A stretch of 39,902 bases of DNA from an uncultured Phenylobacterium sp. (GCF_902826855.1 NZ_CADEGK010000015.1:1-39902), one strand, 5' to 3'; positions 8,131 through 18,711 are shown, counted from the stretch's first letter. Notes: generated by a model not told the origin, from the letters alone. Numbers and translations are program-made.

Positions 8131-8556
8131 CTAGCGGACCCCGTGGATCTGGGCAGATTCCTCGGCGAGGCTCTTGATCTCCTCGATGACCTGCTGAGTG
8201 GGGCGCTTGAGGGCCTCGAAGTGGTCCCTGTCCAGCGCGCCTGTGGTGAGCTGGAGCCGGGTCTTGTGGTCCAACTCGCTGATTTCGAAGGTTTCGGAAG
8301 AGGCGCCGCGCGGATCGCAGTCGTATTCGAACCTGAGGAGGCGGTCGCGACGACAGGCCGCCACCGTACCCCAGGAGCGCGGTTCCCCGCTCTGGGTCTT
8401 CCAGGTCACAGCTTCGCCCTCGCGGAACGACGTGCGGATCTGGATGCCCTCGAGATAGACCGCAGCCCACTCGCGCACCAGTTCCGGGGTGGTGAGCACG
8501 CGCCAGACCTCATTCGCCGGGGCGTCGATCTCGAGGGTGCGCATGAATGTGTGCAT
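8131..8556 (-). CDS. SRPBCC/AHSA1-type domain protein
   Basis: About 141 residues with the START-like helix-grip pattern: MRTLEIDAPANEVWRVLTTPELVREW at the N-terminus, a central strand region (EGEAVTWKTQSGEPRSWGTV) and a long C-terminal helix (FEALKRPTQQVIEEIKSLAEES). Such domains bind hydrophobic ligands or act as Hsp90 co-chaperone-like proteins; nothing here specifies which. The ATG at 8556 or 8544 is preferred because the 47 open codons upstream are low-complexity and outside the fold. Convergent with the TonB-like gene. The 199 bases between 8557 and 8755 hold no gene I can support. Confidence 0.82.
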   Translation of the reverse strand: MHTFMRTLEIDAPANEVWRVLTTPELVREWAAVYLEGIQIRTSFREGEAVTWKTQSGEPRSWGTVAACRRDRLLRFEYDCDPRGASSETFEISELDHKTRLQLTTGALDRDHFEALKRPTQQVIEEIKSLAEESAQIHGVR

Positions 8557-8755
8557 GGGACCGGACTTTCGCGCGCAGGGCGCCTCTACAAGGGGAACGG
8601 CGTGCTTCTGCGGCCGGATGCAGCTCCAAGCCGCGGAAGTTGAGTTCATGTCCTTGTGATCGTGGCCTGATCCGTGCCGCATTCCCGTCGGACTCAACCC
8701 AGAGGCGCGGCAAACACGGCCGATTAGAGGCGAATGGCGCAGCTTGCCTTGGGGC

Positions 8756-10153
8756 TTAGCTGGCTGCCGCCAGGCGGGCCGGTGAGGGATTCACGGCCTC
8801 TCGCAGCATCGCTTCCATGGCTTCGCCAGGCATTGGGCGGGCGAAGAAATAGCCTTGCATGCGATCGCACCCGGCTGACCGCAGGAACAGGGCCTGGGCC
8901 TCGTGCTCGACGCCCTCGGCGATGATCCGGACACCCAGTGAACGGGCGGCATGCAGCATGGAGGCGACCAGCTTGGACACCCGGGCGTCGCGGCCGACGT
9001 CATCGATCAGCGAACGGTCCAGTTTCACCGTCTGGATCGGCAGGTGCATCAGGGCGCGAAGGTTGGAATAGCCGGTCCCGAAGTCGTCGAGGGCGACGTT
9101 CACGCCCTTCGCGGCCAACCGCTCGATGTGGCGGCGCGCCAGCGCCATGTCCTGCAGCAGGAAGGTCTCGGTGATCTCGACCGTCAGCGCGGTGGCCGGG
9201 AGCGCCGTCTTGCCCAGGCGGCCGATCAGTTTGCGTGAGAAGGCGGGGTCCAGGAGGTCGCGCGGGCTGACGTTGACCGACACCACCTCGATCAGGCCGT
9301 CGGCCACCCAGGGGGCGGTCTGGGCGCAGGCGGCCTCGAAGACCGCCTCGTCGATGGCGCGGATCAGGCCAAGCTCTTCTGCCATCGGCACGAAGACGCC
9401 GGGGGCGAGCAGGCCCTGCTCTGGGTGGTTCCAGCGCACCAGAACTTCGACGCCGACCATCCGGCCGGTCATGGAATCGACGATCGGCTGGTACCACGGC
9501 GCCAGCTCGCCGGCCGGGATGGCGCGGCGCAGCTCGTCCTCGAGGGTGCGGCGGTGGATGCCTTCCAGCCGCAACGCCTCATCGAAGGCCTGCCAGCGGC
9601 GGCCGCCGCCCGACTTGGCGCGGTAGAGCGCCTGGTCAGCGTGGCGCTGCAGGTCGGCCGCGTCGCCGGCGTCGCGTGGGAAAACCGCCACGCCGACCGA
9701 GCCGGCGGGGGAGACGGCGCGGCCGTAGATCACCTGGGGCTGGCTGAGGATCGCCACCAGCCGCTCCGCGCGGGCGGCGGGATCGGCGTCCTGCGTGACC
9801 AGGGCGAACTCGTCGCCGCCGAGCCGCGCGGCCATCTCGCCGGGTCCGGCCTCGTCGAGCAGACGCTGGCCGAGCTCGGCCAGCAGCATGTCGCCGGCGT
9901 GATGGCCCAGGGTGTCGTTGAGGTTCTTGAACCGGTCCAGGTCGATGATGAACAGCGCCACCGAGGTCCCCGCGGCGCGGGCCGCCTCCAGGCGCTCGCA
10001 CAGGCTTCCGGTGAAGGCGCCGCGGTTCACCAGGCCGGTCAGGGAGTCGGTCTGCGCCAGTCTTAGCGTCATCTCGCGCTCGGCTTCGAGCTCGGCGACG
10101 CGTGCGGCCAGTTCCGAAAGGCTGGTGGAGAGGGGCGGCATAGCCCGGCACAT
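8756..10153 (-). CDS. GGDEF-EAL protein (cyclic-di-GMP turnover)
   Basis: 465-residue cytosolic protein with a diguanylate cyclase domain (about 35-190) and a c-di-GMP phosphodiesterase domain (about 205-455). No sensory domain precedes them, only a short possible coiled coil (residues 10-30). The cyclase signature GGDEF is intact at 112-116, with no RxxD inhibitory site five residues before it. The EAL motif reads EVL (236-238), keeping the catalytic Glu. The other metal and base residues seem present: NVSPRDL, EITETFLL, DDFGTGYSNL, VKLDRSLI and AEGVEH. Both activities are therefore plausible, but net direction cannot be read from sequence. The start could be 10153 or the next ATG at 10141. 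Confidence 0.94.
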   Translation of the reverse strand: MCRAMPPLSTSLSELAARVAELEAEREMTLRLAQTDSLTGLVNRGAFTGSLCERLEAARAAGTSVALFIIDLDRFKNLNDTLGHHAGDMLLAELGQRLLDEAGPGEMAARLGGDEFALVTQDADPAARAERLVAILSQPQVIYGRAVSPAGSVGVAVFPRDAGDAADLQRHADQALYRAKSGGGRRWQAFDEALRLEGIHRRTLEDELRRAIPAGELAPWYQPIVDSMTGRMVGVEVLVRWNHPEQGLLAPGVFVPMAEELGLIRAIDEAVFEAACAQTAPWVADGLIEVVSVNVSPRDLLDPAFSRKLIGRLGKTALPATALTVEITETFLLQDMALARRHIERLAAKGVNVALDDFGTGYSNLRALMHLPIQTVKLDRSLIDDVGRDARVSKLVASMLHAARSLGVRIIAEGVEHEAQALFLRSAGCDRMQGYFFARPMPGEAMEAMLREAVNPSPARLAAAS

Positions 10154-10254
10154 TGCTCAGACGAGGCGAAGACCGAGTTAAGCGATACAGTTAGCCGGCG
10201 TTAGGATTGGCGGCCCCCTCCGCCCCTTCTTCGCGCCTCGCTGGGCGGGGAAGC

Positions 10255-11511
10255 CTACGCCGGCGCGGGTTCGGCGGCGGGTTCCTCGATCTGGTTTTCC
10301 CACTTGGCCACCACGGCGGCGGCCACCGAGTTGCCGACCACGTTGGTCGCCGAGCGACCCATGTCGAGCAGGTGGTCCACGGCCAGGATCAGCAGCAGGC
10401 CCGCCTCGGGCAGGTCGAAGAAGGTCAGGGTGGCGGCGATGACCACGAGTGAGGCCCGCGGCACTCCGGCCATACCCTTGGACGTGATCATCAGCAGCAG
10501 AAGCATGGTGACCTGCTGGGCCACGGTCAGCTCGATGCCGTAGACCTGGGCGATGAAGAGGGTCGCGAAGGTGCAGTACATCATCGAGCCGTCGAGGTTG
10601 AACGAGTAGCCCAACGGCAGGACGAAGCTCGCCACCTTGCGCGAGATGCCCCACTTCTGAAGCTCTTCAAGGGTGCGTGGGTAGGCCGCTTCTGAGGAGG
10701 CCGTGGAGAACGCCAACAGGGCCGGGGCCCGGATCGCGGCGATCAGCTTGATCGCGCGAGGTCCGACGATGACGACCGCGACAAGGATCAGCAGGCCCCA
10801 CAGGAGGGTCAGCGACAGATAGAAGCCGCCGACGAACTTGCCGTAGGTGAAGAGGACATCGATCCCCTGGGTCGAGATACTGGCGGCCAGGGCGGCGAAG
10901 ATCGCCAGCGGCGCGGTCTTCATCACATAGCCGGTCACCTTCAGCATGATGGCCGCGCCCTGCTCGACCAGGTTCAGCACCGCCGGCGCCTTGTCGTCGA
11001 TGGCTGAGACGGCGGTGCCGACCAGCACCGAGAACACCACGATCTGCAGAATCTCGTTCCTCGCCATAGCGTCCACGATCGAGGACGGCACGAGGTGGGT
11101 GATGAAGTCGCGCAGCGTGAACTTGGCGGTGTCGACGACCGCCGCTCCGGGCTCCGCCGTGGGGATCGTGAGCTGCAGGCCCGCGCCCGGCTGGATGATG
11201 TGCACCATCAGCAGGCCGATGGTCAGCGAGACCAGCGAGGCCAGGATGAACCAGCCGATGGTCTTCACGCCCACTCGGCCCACCTCAGAGGCGTCACCCA
11301 TGTGCGCGATGCCCGCCACCAGGGTGGTGAACACCAGCGGCGCGATGATCATCTTGATCAGGCGCAGGAACAGGTCGGTGACGATCGAGAGGTTGGAGGC
11401 GATCTCCTTGGCGCTGTCGGCGGGGAGGCTCACGTTGACCGCCCAGCCGACCGCCACGCCCAGCAGCATGGCGCCCACGACAAGGTATGTGAAAAGGCGG
11501 TTCATACGCAC
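10255..11511 (-). CDS. Dicarboxylate/amino acid:cation symporter (DAACS family)
   Basis: 418-residue polytopic inner-membrane transporter of the GltP/DctA family, which couples uptake of dicarboxylates or acidic amino acids to protons or sodium. Membrane segments are evident throughout. The N-terminal SIVTDLFLRLIKMIIAPLVFTTLVAGI is a family hallmark. The serine-rich re-entrant loop is present as AFSTASSEAAYPRTLEEL, then GYSFNLDGSMMYCTFATLFIAQVYG (the family N-x-D-G motif), and the last conserved helix VDHLLDMGRSATNVVGNSVAAAVV, whose Asp and Arg-Ser/Asn-Val-Gly residues bind substrate. Substrate (succinate/fumarate versus glutamate/aspartate) is not certain. Divergent from amn with about 109 bases between. 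Confidence 0.95.
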   Translation of the reverse strand: MRMNRLFTYLVVGAMLLGVAVGWAVNVSLPADSAKEIASNLSIVTDLFLRLIKMIIAPLVFTTLVAGIAHMGDASEVGRVGVKTIGWFILASLVSLTIGLLMVHIIQPGAGLQLTIPTAEPGAAVVDTAKFTLRDFITHLVPSSIVDAMARNEILQIVVFSVLVGTAVSAIDDKAPAVLNLVEQGAAIMLKVTGYVMKTAPLAIFAALAASISTQGIDVLFTYGKFVGGFYLSLTLLWGLLILVAVVIVGPRAIKLIAAIRAPALLAFSTASSEAAYPRTLEELQKWGISRKVASFVLPLGYSFNLDGSMMYCTFATLFIAQVYGIELTVAQQVTMLLLLMITSKGMAGVPRASLVVIAATLTFFDLPEAGLLLILAVDHLLDMGRSATNVVGNSVAAAVVAKWENQIEEPAAEPAPA

Positions 11512-11620
11512 CTCGGCAAAGCTGGGCCGCCTTTGTCGCCGCTATGCCCTGCGGCGTCCAGCGCGGTCGGACCCGCGGGTGGAGTCGCAAGCGTCATGGA
11601 CCGGAGCTATAAGGCGGCGA

Positions 11621-13066
11621 ATGAAAACGACAGAAGCCGCCGGCATCGTCGATCGGCTCGAGACTGAGTACCGCCACAGCGTCGAATCGCTGCGGACCGC
11701 CCTGAAGACCTTCCTGGCCGGCGGCGGCCCCCCGGACGCCGGCGTCCGCCGCGGCGGGGCCTATGTGTATCCGGAGCTGCGCCTGACCTGGCCGGCCGGC
11801 GGGACCTTTCCGCGCATCTCGCGCGCGTACGCGCGCATCCCCGCGCCCGGCCGATATGCGGTGACGGTGACGCGACCAGAGCTCTACCGCGACTACCTGA
11901 TCGAGCAGCTGTCGCTGCTGCAGCAGGACTTCGAGATCCAGCTGGAGGTGGGGCGCTCGAACCAGGAGATCCCGTTTCCATACGTTCTGGATGCGGCCGA
12001 CCTGGCGATGGCCGACGTGTCCTCGGTAGAGATCGCGCGCCACTTCCCGACCACGGAGCTGGCCTTCATCGGCGATGAGATCGCCGACGGCGGCTGGATC
12101 GGCCTGGACGACGAGCCGCGACCGTTGGCGCTGTTCGACGGCCTGCGCACCGACTTTTCGCTGGCTCGGCTGTCGCACTATTCCGGAACGCCGGCCGAGC
12201 ACTGCCAGCAGTTCATTCTGTTCACCAACTACCACCGCTACGTCGACGAGTTCGTCAGCTGGGGGTGCGAGCAGTTGAAGGCCGGCGGGCGCTACACCGC
12301 CCTGTCGGCGGCCGGCCAGGTCTACGTCACCGCCGACACCGAGAACCCGGAGGCCGCGGTGGCCGCGGGAACTTGGCGCAAGCACCAGATGCCGGCCTAC
12401 CACCTGATGGCGCCCGGCCGATCCGGGATCACGCTGGTGAACATCGGGGTCGGGCCTTCCAACGCCAAGACCATCTGCGACCACCTGGCGGTGATGCGGC
12501 CCCAGGCGTGGCTGATGATCGGCCACTGCGGCGGCCTGCGGGGCAGCCAGAGGATCGGCGACTACGTGTTGGCCCACGCCTACCTTCGCGACGACCACGT
12601 GCTGGACAAGGTGTTGCCGCCGGAAATCCCGATTCCGCCGCTGGCCGAGGTGCAGGTGGCGCTCAACACCGCCGCCGAGCGGGTGACCGGCGAAACCGGC
12701 GAGGTGCTGAAGCGCCGGCTGCGGACCGGCACGGTCGTCTCCACCGACGATCGGAACTGGGAGCTGAAGTATTCATCCAGCGCGCTGCGGTTCAATCAGA
12801 GCCGAGCCGTCTGCATTGACATGGAGAGCGCCACCATCGCCGCCCAGGGCTACCGCTTCCGGGTGCCCTACGGGACCTTGCTGTGCGTGTCGGACAAGCC
12901 GCTGCACGGCGAGATAAAGCTGCCAGGCCAGGCCAACGCCTTCTACGACCGCGCCATCGCCCAGCACCTGCAGATCGGCCTGGAGGCCATCAACCTGCTC
13001 CGCGAGGAGGGCGCGCGCCTGCACTCGCGCAAACTCCGCAGCTTCGACGAGCCGCCGTTCCGGTGA
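11621..13066 (+). CDS. amn: AMP nucleosidase
   Basis: Hydrolyses AMP to adenine and ribose 5-phosphate. The 481 residues from the ATG at 11621 match the E. coli enzyme (484). The frame is open far upstream, but that part is antisense to the symporter and is not coding. The N-terminal AMP nucleosidase-specific domain covers about residues 1-190 (RGGAYVYPELRLTWPAGG). The C-terminal purine nucleoside phosphorylase-like fold covers about 260-475, with VNIGVGPSNAKTICDHL, MIGHCGGLRGSQRIGDYVLA, STDDRNWEL and DMESATIAAQGYRFRVPYGTLLCVSDKPLHGE. It helps control adenylate pools. It stands alone on its strand ahead of the phosphatase gene. Confidence 0.96.
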   Translation: MKTTEAAGIVDRLETEYRHSVESLRTALKTFLAGGGPPDAGVRRGGAYVYPELRLTWPAGGTFPRISRAYARIPAPGRYAVTVTRPELYRDYLIEQLSLLQQDFEIQLEVGRSNQEIPFPYVLDAADLAMADVSSVEIARHFPTTELAFIGDEIADGGWIGLDDEPRPLALFDGLRTDFSLARLSHYSGTPAEHCQQFILFTNYHRYVDEFVSWGCEQLKAGGRYTALSAAGQVYVTADTENPEAAVAAGTWRKHQMPAYHLMAPGRSGITLVNIGVGPSNAKTICDHLAVMRPQAWLMIGHCGGLRGSQRIGDYVLAHAYLRDDHVLDKVLPPEIPIPPLAEVQVALNTAAERVTGETGEVLKRRLRTGTVVSTDDRNWELKYSSSALRFNQSRAVCIDMESATIAAQGYRFRVPYGTLLCVSDKPLHGEIKLPGQANAFYDRAIAQHLQIGLEAINLLREEGARLHSRKLRSFDEPPFR

Positions 13067-13113
13067 CCATCTTCCGTCTCGAAGTCGTCGCGAGTTCCGG
13101 CTAGGAAGCGGGC

Positions 13114-13887
13114 ATGACCCGCCACATCCGCTTCGACGCCATCGACAATTTTCGTGACTTTGGGGACTACGCCGCCGGCGAACGGCGGCTGAAACCCGGA
13201 CTGCTGTACCGCTCGGCCAACCAGGCCATGGCGACCGACACCGACCTGACCCGGCTCGCGACGCTGAACCTGTCGGTGATCGTCGACCTGCGCCGATCCA
13301 ACGAGCGGGAGAAGAGCCCGAGCCGGCGCTGGGAGGGCTTTTCCGCCCAGGTGATCGAGAACGACATCGGCCAGGAGTCGCTCGACGAGTGGGCGCACTT
13401 CATCACCACCTCCGACCTCACCGTCGAATCCTTTCGGCAGTACATGCTGGAGTACTACCGCCAGGCGCCGTTCCAGACGCGGCACATCGATCTCTACAGC
13501 CGCTACTTCCGCGCGCTGGCGGAAACCGACGGGCCGGTGCTGGTGCACTGCGCGGCGGGCAAGGACCGCACCGGGATCATCTGCGCGCTCACCCACCACG
13601 TGGCGGGGGTCCATGACGACGACGTGATGGACGACTTCCTGCTGACCAACGACCCCGAACGGCTGACCAACCGCCTGCCGATGATCCGCCAGGTGATCCT
13701 GGACGCCACCGGCCGCGTCGCCGACGACGAGGCGCTGATGACCGCCATGCGGGTCGAGGCGGAATACCTGCACGAAGCCTTCGCGGCGATGCGCGAAAAT
13801 CATGGATCGCTGGACGGCTACCTGGACCAGGCGCTGGGCCTCGACCCCGCCCTTCGCGAGGCCATCCACGAGCGCCTGCTCGCCTGA
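13114..13887 (+). CDS. Tyrosine-protein phosphatase (Y_phosphatase3-like)
   Basis: 257-residue soluble phosphatase. The P-loop HCAAGKDRTG puts the nucleophile at Cys146 and the phosphate-binding Arg at 152. The general acid may be an Asp in the following helical region, and VDLRRSNER (57-65) is the family's conserved D-L-R loop. The N-terminal NFRDFGDYA motif is typical of the Pfam Y_phosphatase3 group, which includes Mycobacterium PtpB-like dual or triple specificity enzymes acting on phosphotyrosine, phosphoserine or phosphoinositides. Substrate unknown. It starts 47 bases after amn and may share its transcript. Confidence 0.92.
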   Translation: MTRHIRFDAIDNFRDFGDYAAGERRLKPGLLYRSANQAMATDTDLTRLATLNLSVIVDLRRSNEREKSPSRRWEGFSAQVIENDIGQESLDEWAHFITTSDLTVESFRQYMLEYYRQAPFQTRHIDLYSRYFRALAETDGPVLVHCAAGKDRTGIICALTHHVAGVHDDDVMDDFLLTNDPERLTNRLPMIRQVILDATGRVADDEALMTAMRVEAEYLHEAFAAMRENHGSLDGYLDQALGLDPALREAIHERLLA

Positions 13888-13964
13888 CCCTCGACAACCC
13901 GGCGGCGCCCGCTAAACGTGGCGCGCAAGGCCGCCGGACTGAGTGGTCAGGAGGGGACTATCTC

Positions 13965-15404
13965 GTGACCACGGAACCTGCCGCCGACGTGCCCGTGGAA
14001 GCCGAGCTGGGCGGGGACGGCAAGCTGAGCCGCGGAGCGATCGCCTGGGCGAGCTTCCAGGGCGGACGCGACCCCTACGTCATCCTGATGACGATCTACA
14101 TCTTCATCCCCTACGTCTCGGCGACGATGGTCGGCGACCCGGTCCGGGGCCAGGGGCTGATCGCGCAGTTCCAGCAGTATGCCGGCTGGATCGTCATGGC
14201 GACGGCGCCGTTCCTGGGCGCCTCGGTGGACAAGCTGGGGCCCCGGAAGGGCTGGCTGGCGGCCGCGGTGATCCTGATGGTCCCGCTGATCGCGGCGCTG
14301 TGGCTGGCCAAGCCGGACCTCTCGGGCCTGTCGATCATCGCAACGATGACGATCGCCATGACCGTCAACGTGCTGTTCGCCTACACCGAGGTGCTGCACA
14401 ACTCGCTCCTGGTGCGCGCGGCGGGGATGCAGGCCGCACACAAGGCCTCTGGCTTGGCGCTCAGCCTCGGCAACGCCGCCGGCGTGCTCGCGCTGGGCTT
14501 CACCGCCTGGGCCTTCGCCCTGCCGGGCAAGGTGGACTGGGCGTTCGTGCCGGCCAGCCCGCTGTTCGGCCTGGACCCGGCCAGCCACGAGCCGGAACGG
14601 GTGGTGGCGATCCTCTCGGCCGTCGCCCTGGCGCTGGGCTCGCTGCCGCTCTTTCTGTTCACGCCTGACGCGCCCAAGTCGGGAGTCACGATCGTCAAGG
14701 CGTTCGCGGCGGGCGCAAGCGACCTGTGGGGCATGCTGAGGACGGTCGGCCGCTACCGCGACGCCGTGGTCTACCTGCTCTCGCGCATGCTGTTCGTGGA
14801 CGGCATGAACGGGGTGCTGTTCTTCTTCGGCGTGCTGGCCGCGGGCGTGATGGGGTGGGGCCCGCTGGAGCTTCTCGCCTCCGGTATCGTCCTCAGCATC
14901 GTCGCGGTCTTCGGCGGTTTCGTCGGGCGCTGGCTGGATGAGCGTCTGGGACCGAAGAATGCGCTGAAGGTCGAGATCTTCATGACCATGCTGACGCTGG
15001 GGGCCCTCCTCGGCATGCGGCCCGATCGCATCCTCTACCTCTGGGCCTACGACCCCTCCGCCCATGGGCCGCTGTGGGATGGGCCGGTGTTCACGACCAT
15101 GCCCAGCCTGATCTTCCTCCTGCTGGGCTTCACCAACGCCATCTTCATCACGGGGCAGTACTCCTCTTCCCGCACCGCGCTCATCCGGCTCACCCCGCCC
15201 AGCCAGACCGGGGCCTTCTTCGGCGTCTTTGCGCTGTCAGGGGTCGCCACCGCGTGGCTGGCGCCGACCCTGGTCAATCTCGGAACGGCCGTCACCAAGA
15301 GCCAGCAAGGCGGGTTCGCCAGCATCATCCTGTTGCTTGGCCTGGGGCTCACAGGCCTTTTCTTCGTGCGCGGCGCCGGCCGGGGTCAGGTCGTGGCGGA
15401 GTAG
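13965..15404 (+). CDS. MFS transporter, UMF1/Atg22-like
   Basis: 479-residue inner-membrane major facilitator protein with about 12 membrane segments. The layout fits the UMF1/Atg22-like branch: a soluble N-terminus, then WASFQGGRDPYVILMTIYIFIPYVSATMVG, then GASVDKLGPRKGW (the motif-A-like G-x-x-x-D-x-x-G-x-R-K loop). The C-terminal helices end in GLTGLFFVRG. GTG at 13965 is chosen because CAGGAGGGGA lies just upstream. Substrate not predictable from sequence; members have been linked to amino-acid or sugar efflux and to unknown cargo. It runs in the same direction as the phosphatase, 77 bases downstream. Confidence 0.9.
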   Translation: MTTEPAADVPVEAELGGDGKLSRGAIAWASFQGGRDPYVILMTIYIFIPYVSATMVGDPVRGQGLIAQFQQYAGWIVMATAPFLGASVDKLGPRKGWLAAAVILMVPLIAALWLAKPDLSGLSIIATMTIAMTVNVLFAYTEVLHNSLLVRAAGMQAAHKASGLALSLGNAAGVLALGFTAWAFALPGKVDWAFVPASPLFGLDPASHEPERVVAILSAVALALGSLPLFLFTPDAPKSGVTIVKAFAAGASDLWGMLRTVGRYRDAVVYLLSRMLFVDGMNGVLFFFGVLAAGVMGWGPLELLASGIVLSIVAVFGGFVGRWLDERLGPKNALKVEIFMTMLTLGALLGMRPDRILYLWAYDPSAHGPLWDGPVFTTMPSLIFLLLGFTNAIFITGQYSSSRTALIRLTPPSQTGAFFGVFALSGVATAWLAPTLVNLGTAVTKSQQGGFASIILLLGLGLTGLFFVRGAGRGQVVAE

Positions 15405-15448
15405 CGGTGCGTTGATTTCAAACAGGAATCTGAAGCCCTGTCGCCGTC

Positions 15449-15487
15449 ATGGTTTACAGAAATAAATCCTGAATACTTATAAACCAT
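15449..15487. repeat. Inverted repeat in the AT-rich pilA upstream region
   Basis: ATGGTTTA (15449-15456) and TAAACCAT (15480-15487) are perfect 8-base arms around a 23-base spacer. The surrounding 15440-15535 stretch is markedly more AT-rich than the rest of the window. It could be an operator or a weak stem-loop. Confidence 0.45.
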
Positions 15488-15514
15488 AGAAAGTTTGGAG
15501 TAACGCTTCCTACG

Positions 15515-15529
15515 TTTACTGAGGATTAA
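15515..15529 (+). promoter_or_regulatory. CtrA-like box upstream of pilA
   Basis: TTTA-N7-TTAA, one base off the Caulobacter CtrA consensus TTAA-N7-TTAA, about 92 bases before the pilA ATG. In Caulobacter crescentus pilA is directly CtrA-activated, so a site here is expected. This single site is inference from a short, degenerate motif. Confidence 0.45.
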
Positions 15530-15620
15530 GCGCGATCGTGCAGATTGGAGCCTGTACTTAGCACGCGACCGACCACCGCCATCAGGTCCACGCCGGCCGC
15601 CGTAAACTGGAGAAGAAATC

Positions 15621-15791
15621 ATGTCGAAGTTTATGACCCGCTTCCTGAAGGACGAATCCGGCGCCACCGCCATCGAGTATGGCCTGATCGCCGCCCTGAT
15701 CGCCGTCGTGCTCGTCGGCGCCCTGCAACTCGTTGGCACCAGCCTGGAAGCCAAGTTCGGGGAAATCAGCGACGCGGTTGCCGGCGCCTAA
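15621..15791 (+). CDS. pilA: Flp/Fap-type major pilin
   Basis: 56-residue pre-pilin, short enough to be missed by length-filtered gene finders. The leader MSKFMTRFLKDESG ends in the glycine before the expected cleavage site. The mature protein begins ATAIEYGLIAALIAVVLVGA, with the conserved Glu at position +5 and the hydrophobic polymerisation helix. It is the structural subunit of a Tad pilus. AGAAGAAA supports the ATG. It ends at a strong terminator and is followed by its processing peptidase cpaA, as at the start of the Caulobacter pilA-cpa locus. Confidence 0.95.
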   Translation: MSKFMTRFLKDESGATAIEYGLIAALIAVVLVGALQLVGTSLEAKFGEISDAVAGA

Positions 15792-15855
15792 GCCGAACGG
15801 AACGTCGCGCCCTTGCGGGTAAGCGCAGAAAACCCCCACGGGTCGACTGAAACGG

Positions 15856-15885
15856 GCTCCCGGCGGAAACGCCGGGAGCTTTTTT
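15856..15885 (+). terminator. Intrinsic terminator after pilA
   Basis: A perfect 10-base-pair stem (GCTCCCGGCG / CGCCGGGAGC) with a GAAA tetraloop, followed at once by six T. It ends the pilA transcript and would keep pilin expression high relative to cpaA, which starts 47 bases later. Confidence 0.95.
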
Positions 15886-15932
15886 CATAACAAGCTTGGC
15901 TGCAACGCTCCGTTCACGCGTACGAGTGCAGG

Positions 15933-16460
15933 ATGGCCGCCATGTTCCCGCTCGCCGCCACCGCGCTGTCGCTTGCATTCCCGGCCCTGACGCTGTTCGC
16001 CGCCGCCAAGGACGCGACCTCGTTCAGGATCCCCAACTGGATTTCCCTGGCGCTCGCGGTCCTGTTCCCGGCGGCCGCCCTGGCGGTCGGCATGCCGATC
16101 ACCGACATCGGCCTGCATCTCGCAATCGGGACGGCGGCCCTTGTGCTGGGGATGGTGATGTTCGCCCTGCGCTGGCTGGGCGGCGGAGACGCCAAGCTGA
16201 TGGCCGCCGCGGCCCTGTGGCTGGGCTGGCCGGCGCTGATGACGTTCCTCGCCGGCGCCGCCCTGGCCGGCGGTGTGCTGGCCGTGCTGCTGCTGGCCCT
16301 GCGCTCGCCGGGTCTGCGCCTGGTGGCGCTGCGGGGACCCCCTTGGATGTCGAAGCTGGCCGAGCCGGGCGAGGGCGTGCCCTACGGCGTCGCGATCGCC
16401 GCCGGCGTCCTGGCGGCCTTCCCGCTTAGCCCCTTCGGGCTTGGGTCCTGGAGCCTCTAG
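15933..16460 (+). CDS. cpaA: Tad prepilin peptidase CpaA/TadV
   Basis: 175-residue membrane aspartic protease (A24 family) that cleaves the leader from Flp pre-pilin. Five or so hydrophobic segments are visible. The two catalytic aspartates are Asp27 in AAAKDATSFRIPN and Asp86 in the GxGD-type motif LGGGDAKLM. It lacks the N-terminal methylation domain, as expected for the short TadV type. It follows pilA, but the usual next genes (cpaB, cpaC, cpaE, cpaF) are absent; an aminopeptidase comes next. Start at 15933, or at the in-frame ATG at 15942. Confidence 0.93.
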   Translation: MAAMFPLAATALSLAFPALTLFAAAKDATSFRIPNWISLALAVLFPAAALAVGMPITDIGLHLAIGTAALVLGMVMFALRWLGGGDAKLMAAAALWLGWPALMTFLAGAALAGGVLAVLLLALRSPGLRLVALRGPPWMSKLAEPGEGVPYGVAIAAGVLAAFPLSPFGLGSWSL

Positions 16461-16498
16461 TTGCCGGCGCCCCACACATGGGCCAGCGTGTCCCCGTC

Positions 16499-17880
<1,382 letters not shown>

Positions 17881-17884
<4 letters not shown>

Positions 17885-18711
17885 AGCATGATCCCCGCAT
17901 CACCCCCTGGCGCGACGGCATCGCGGCGGTCAGCCTTGAGGGCGTGATCGAGGCCGAGGTCTACCTCGACCCCAAGGCGATGAGCTGCACGGCCGCCGCG
18001 GCGTCGATCCGCTCGGGCCCCGACGCCAATTCGGAACAGATGGACCAGCTCCTGTTCGGGGAGCGCTTCGAGGTCCTGGAGGAGGAAGGCGCGTGGCTGT
18101 TCGGCCAGGCCGCCCGCGACGGCTATGTCGGCTTCGTGGAGGCCTCCGCGCTGGGGCCGGCGGGACCGCTCCCGACCCACCGGGTCTGCGCGATCCGCAC
18201 CTATGCCTTCGCCGAACCGACCATCAAATCGCGCGCCTCCGGGCCCTATTCGATCAACAGCCTGGTGACCGTGGAGGCGCTCGACGGCAAGCTCGCCAAG
18301 GTCGCCGGCGCCGGCTGGATGGCGGCCGCGCACCTGGCGGCCATCGGCACATCCGACGACGACTGGGCGGCCGTGGCCGAGCGCTTCCTCGGCGCGCCCT
18401 ACCTGTGGGGCGGCCGCGAGAGCCTTGGCCTCGACTGCTCCGGACTGGTGCAGCAGGCTCTGTTCGCCTGCGGCCGCGCCTGCCCGCGCGACACCGACCA
18501 GCAGCAGGATCTGGGCGCGGCCATCGACGCCGCCGACTTCGGCCGCGGCGACCTGGTGTTCTGGAAGGGTCACGTGGCGATCGGCCTCGGCGAAGGCCGG
18601 ATTATCCACGCCAACGCCCACCACATGGCCGTCGCGGCAGAGCCTCTGAGCGAGGCTGTGGCCCGTATATCCGCGGCCGGGTCCGAAGTGACGGCCTACC
18701 GACGCCTGTAG
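17881..18711 (+). CDS. NlpC/P60 family cysteine peptidase
   Basis: 276 residues. The N-terminal half holds SH3b-like repeats (about 35-95 and 100-155; SIRSGPDANSEQMDQLLFGERFEVLEEEGAWLFGQA). The C-terminal half is a C40 peptidase that cuts gamma-D-Glu to diamino acid bonds in peptidoglycan peptides. Catalytic residues are Cys186 (LDCSGLVQQAL), His231 (GHVAIGLG) and probably His243 (IIHANAHH). No signal peptide is evident, so it more likely recycles muropeptides in the cytosol than remodels the wall. It is coupled to the upstream aminopeptidase through an ATGA overlap. The frame is open far upstream, but that is a shadow of the aminopeptidase gene. Confidence 0.93.

Noticed and set aside
10946-11620. 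225 open codons upstream of the amn start in frame
   Set aside because: They lie antisense to the symporter gene and are not part of AMP nucleosidase, which starts at 11621 by length and N-terminus.
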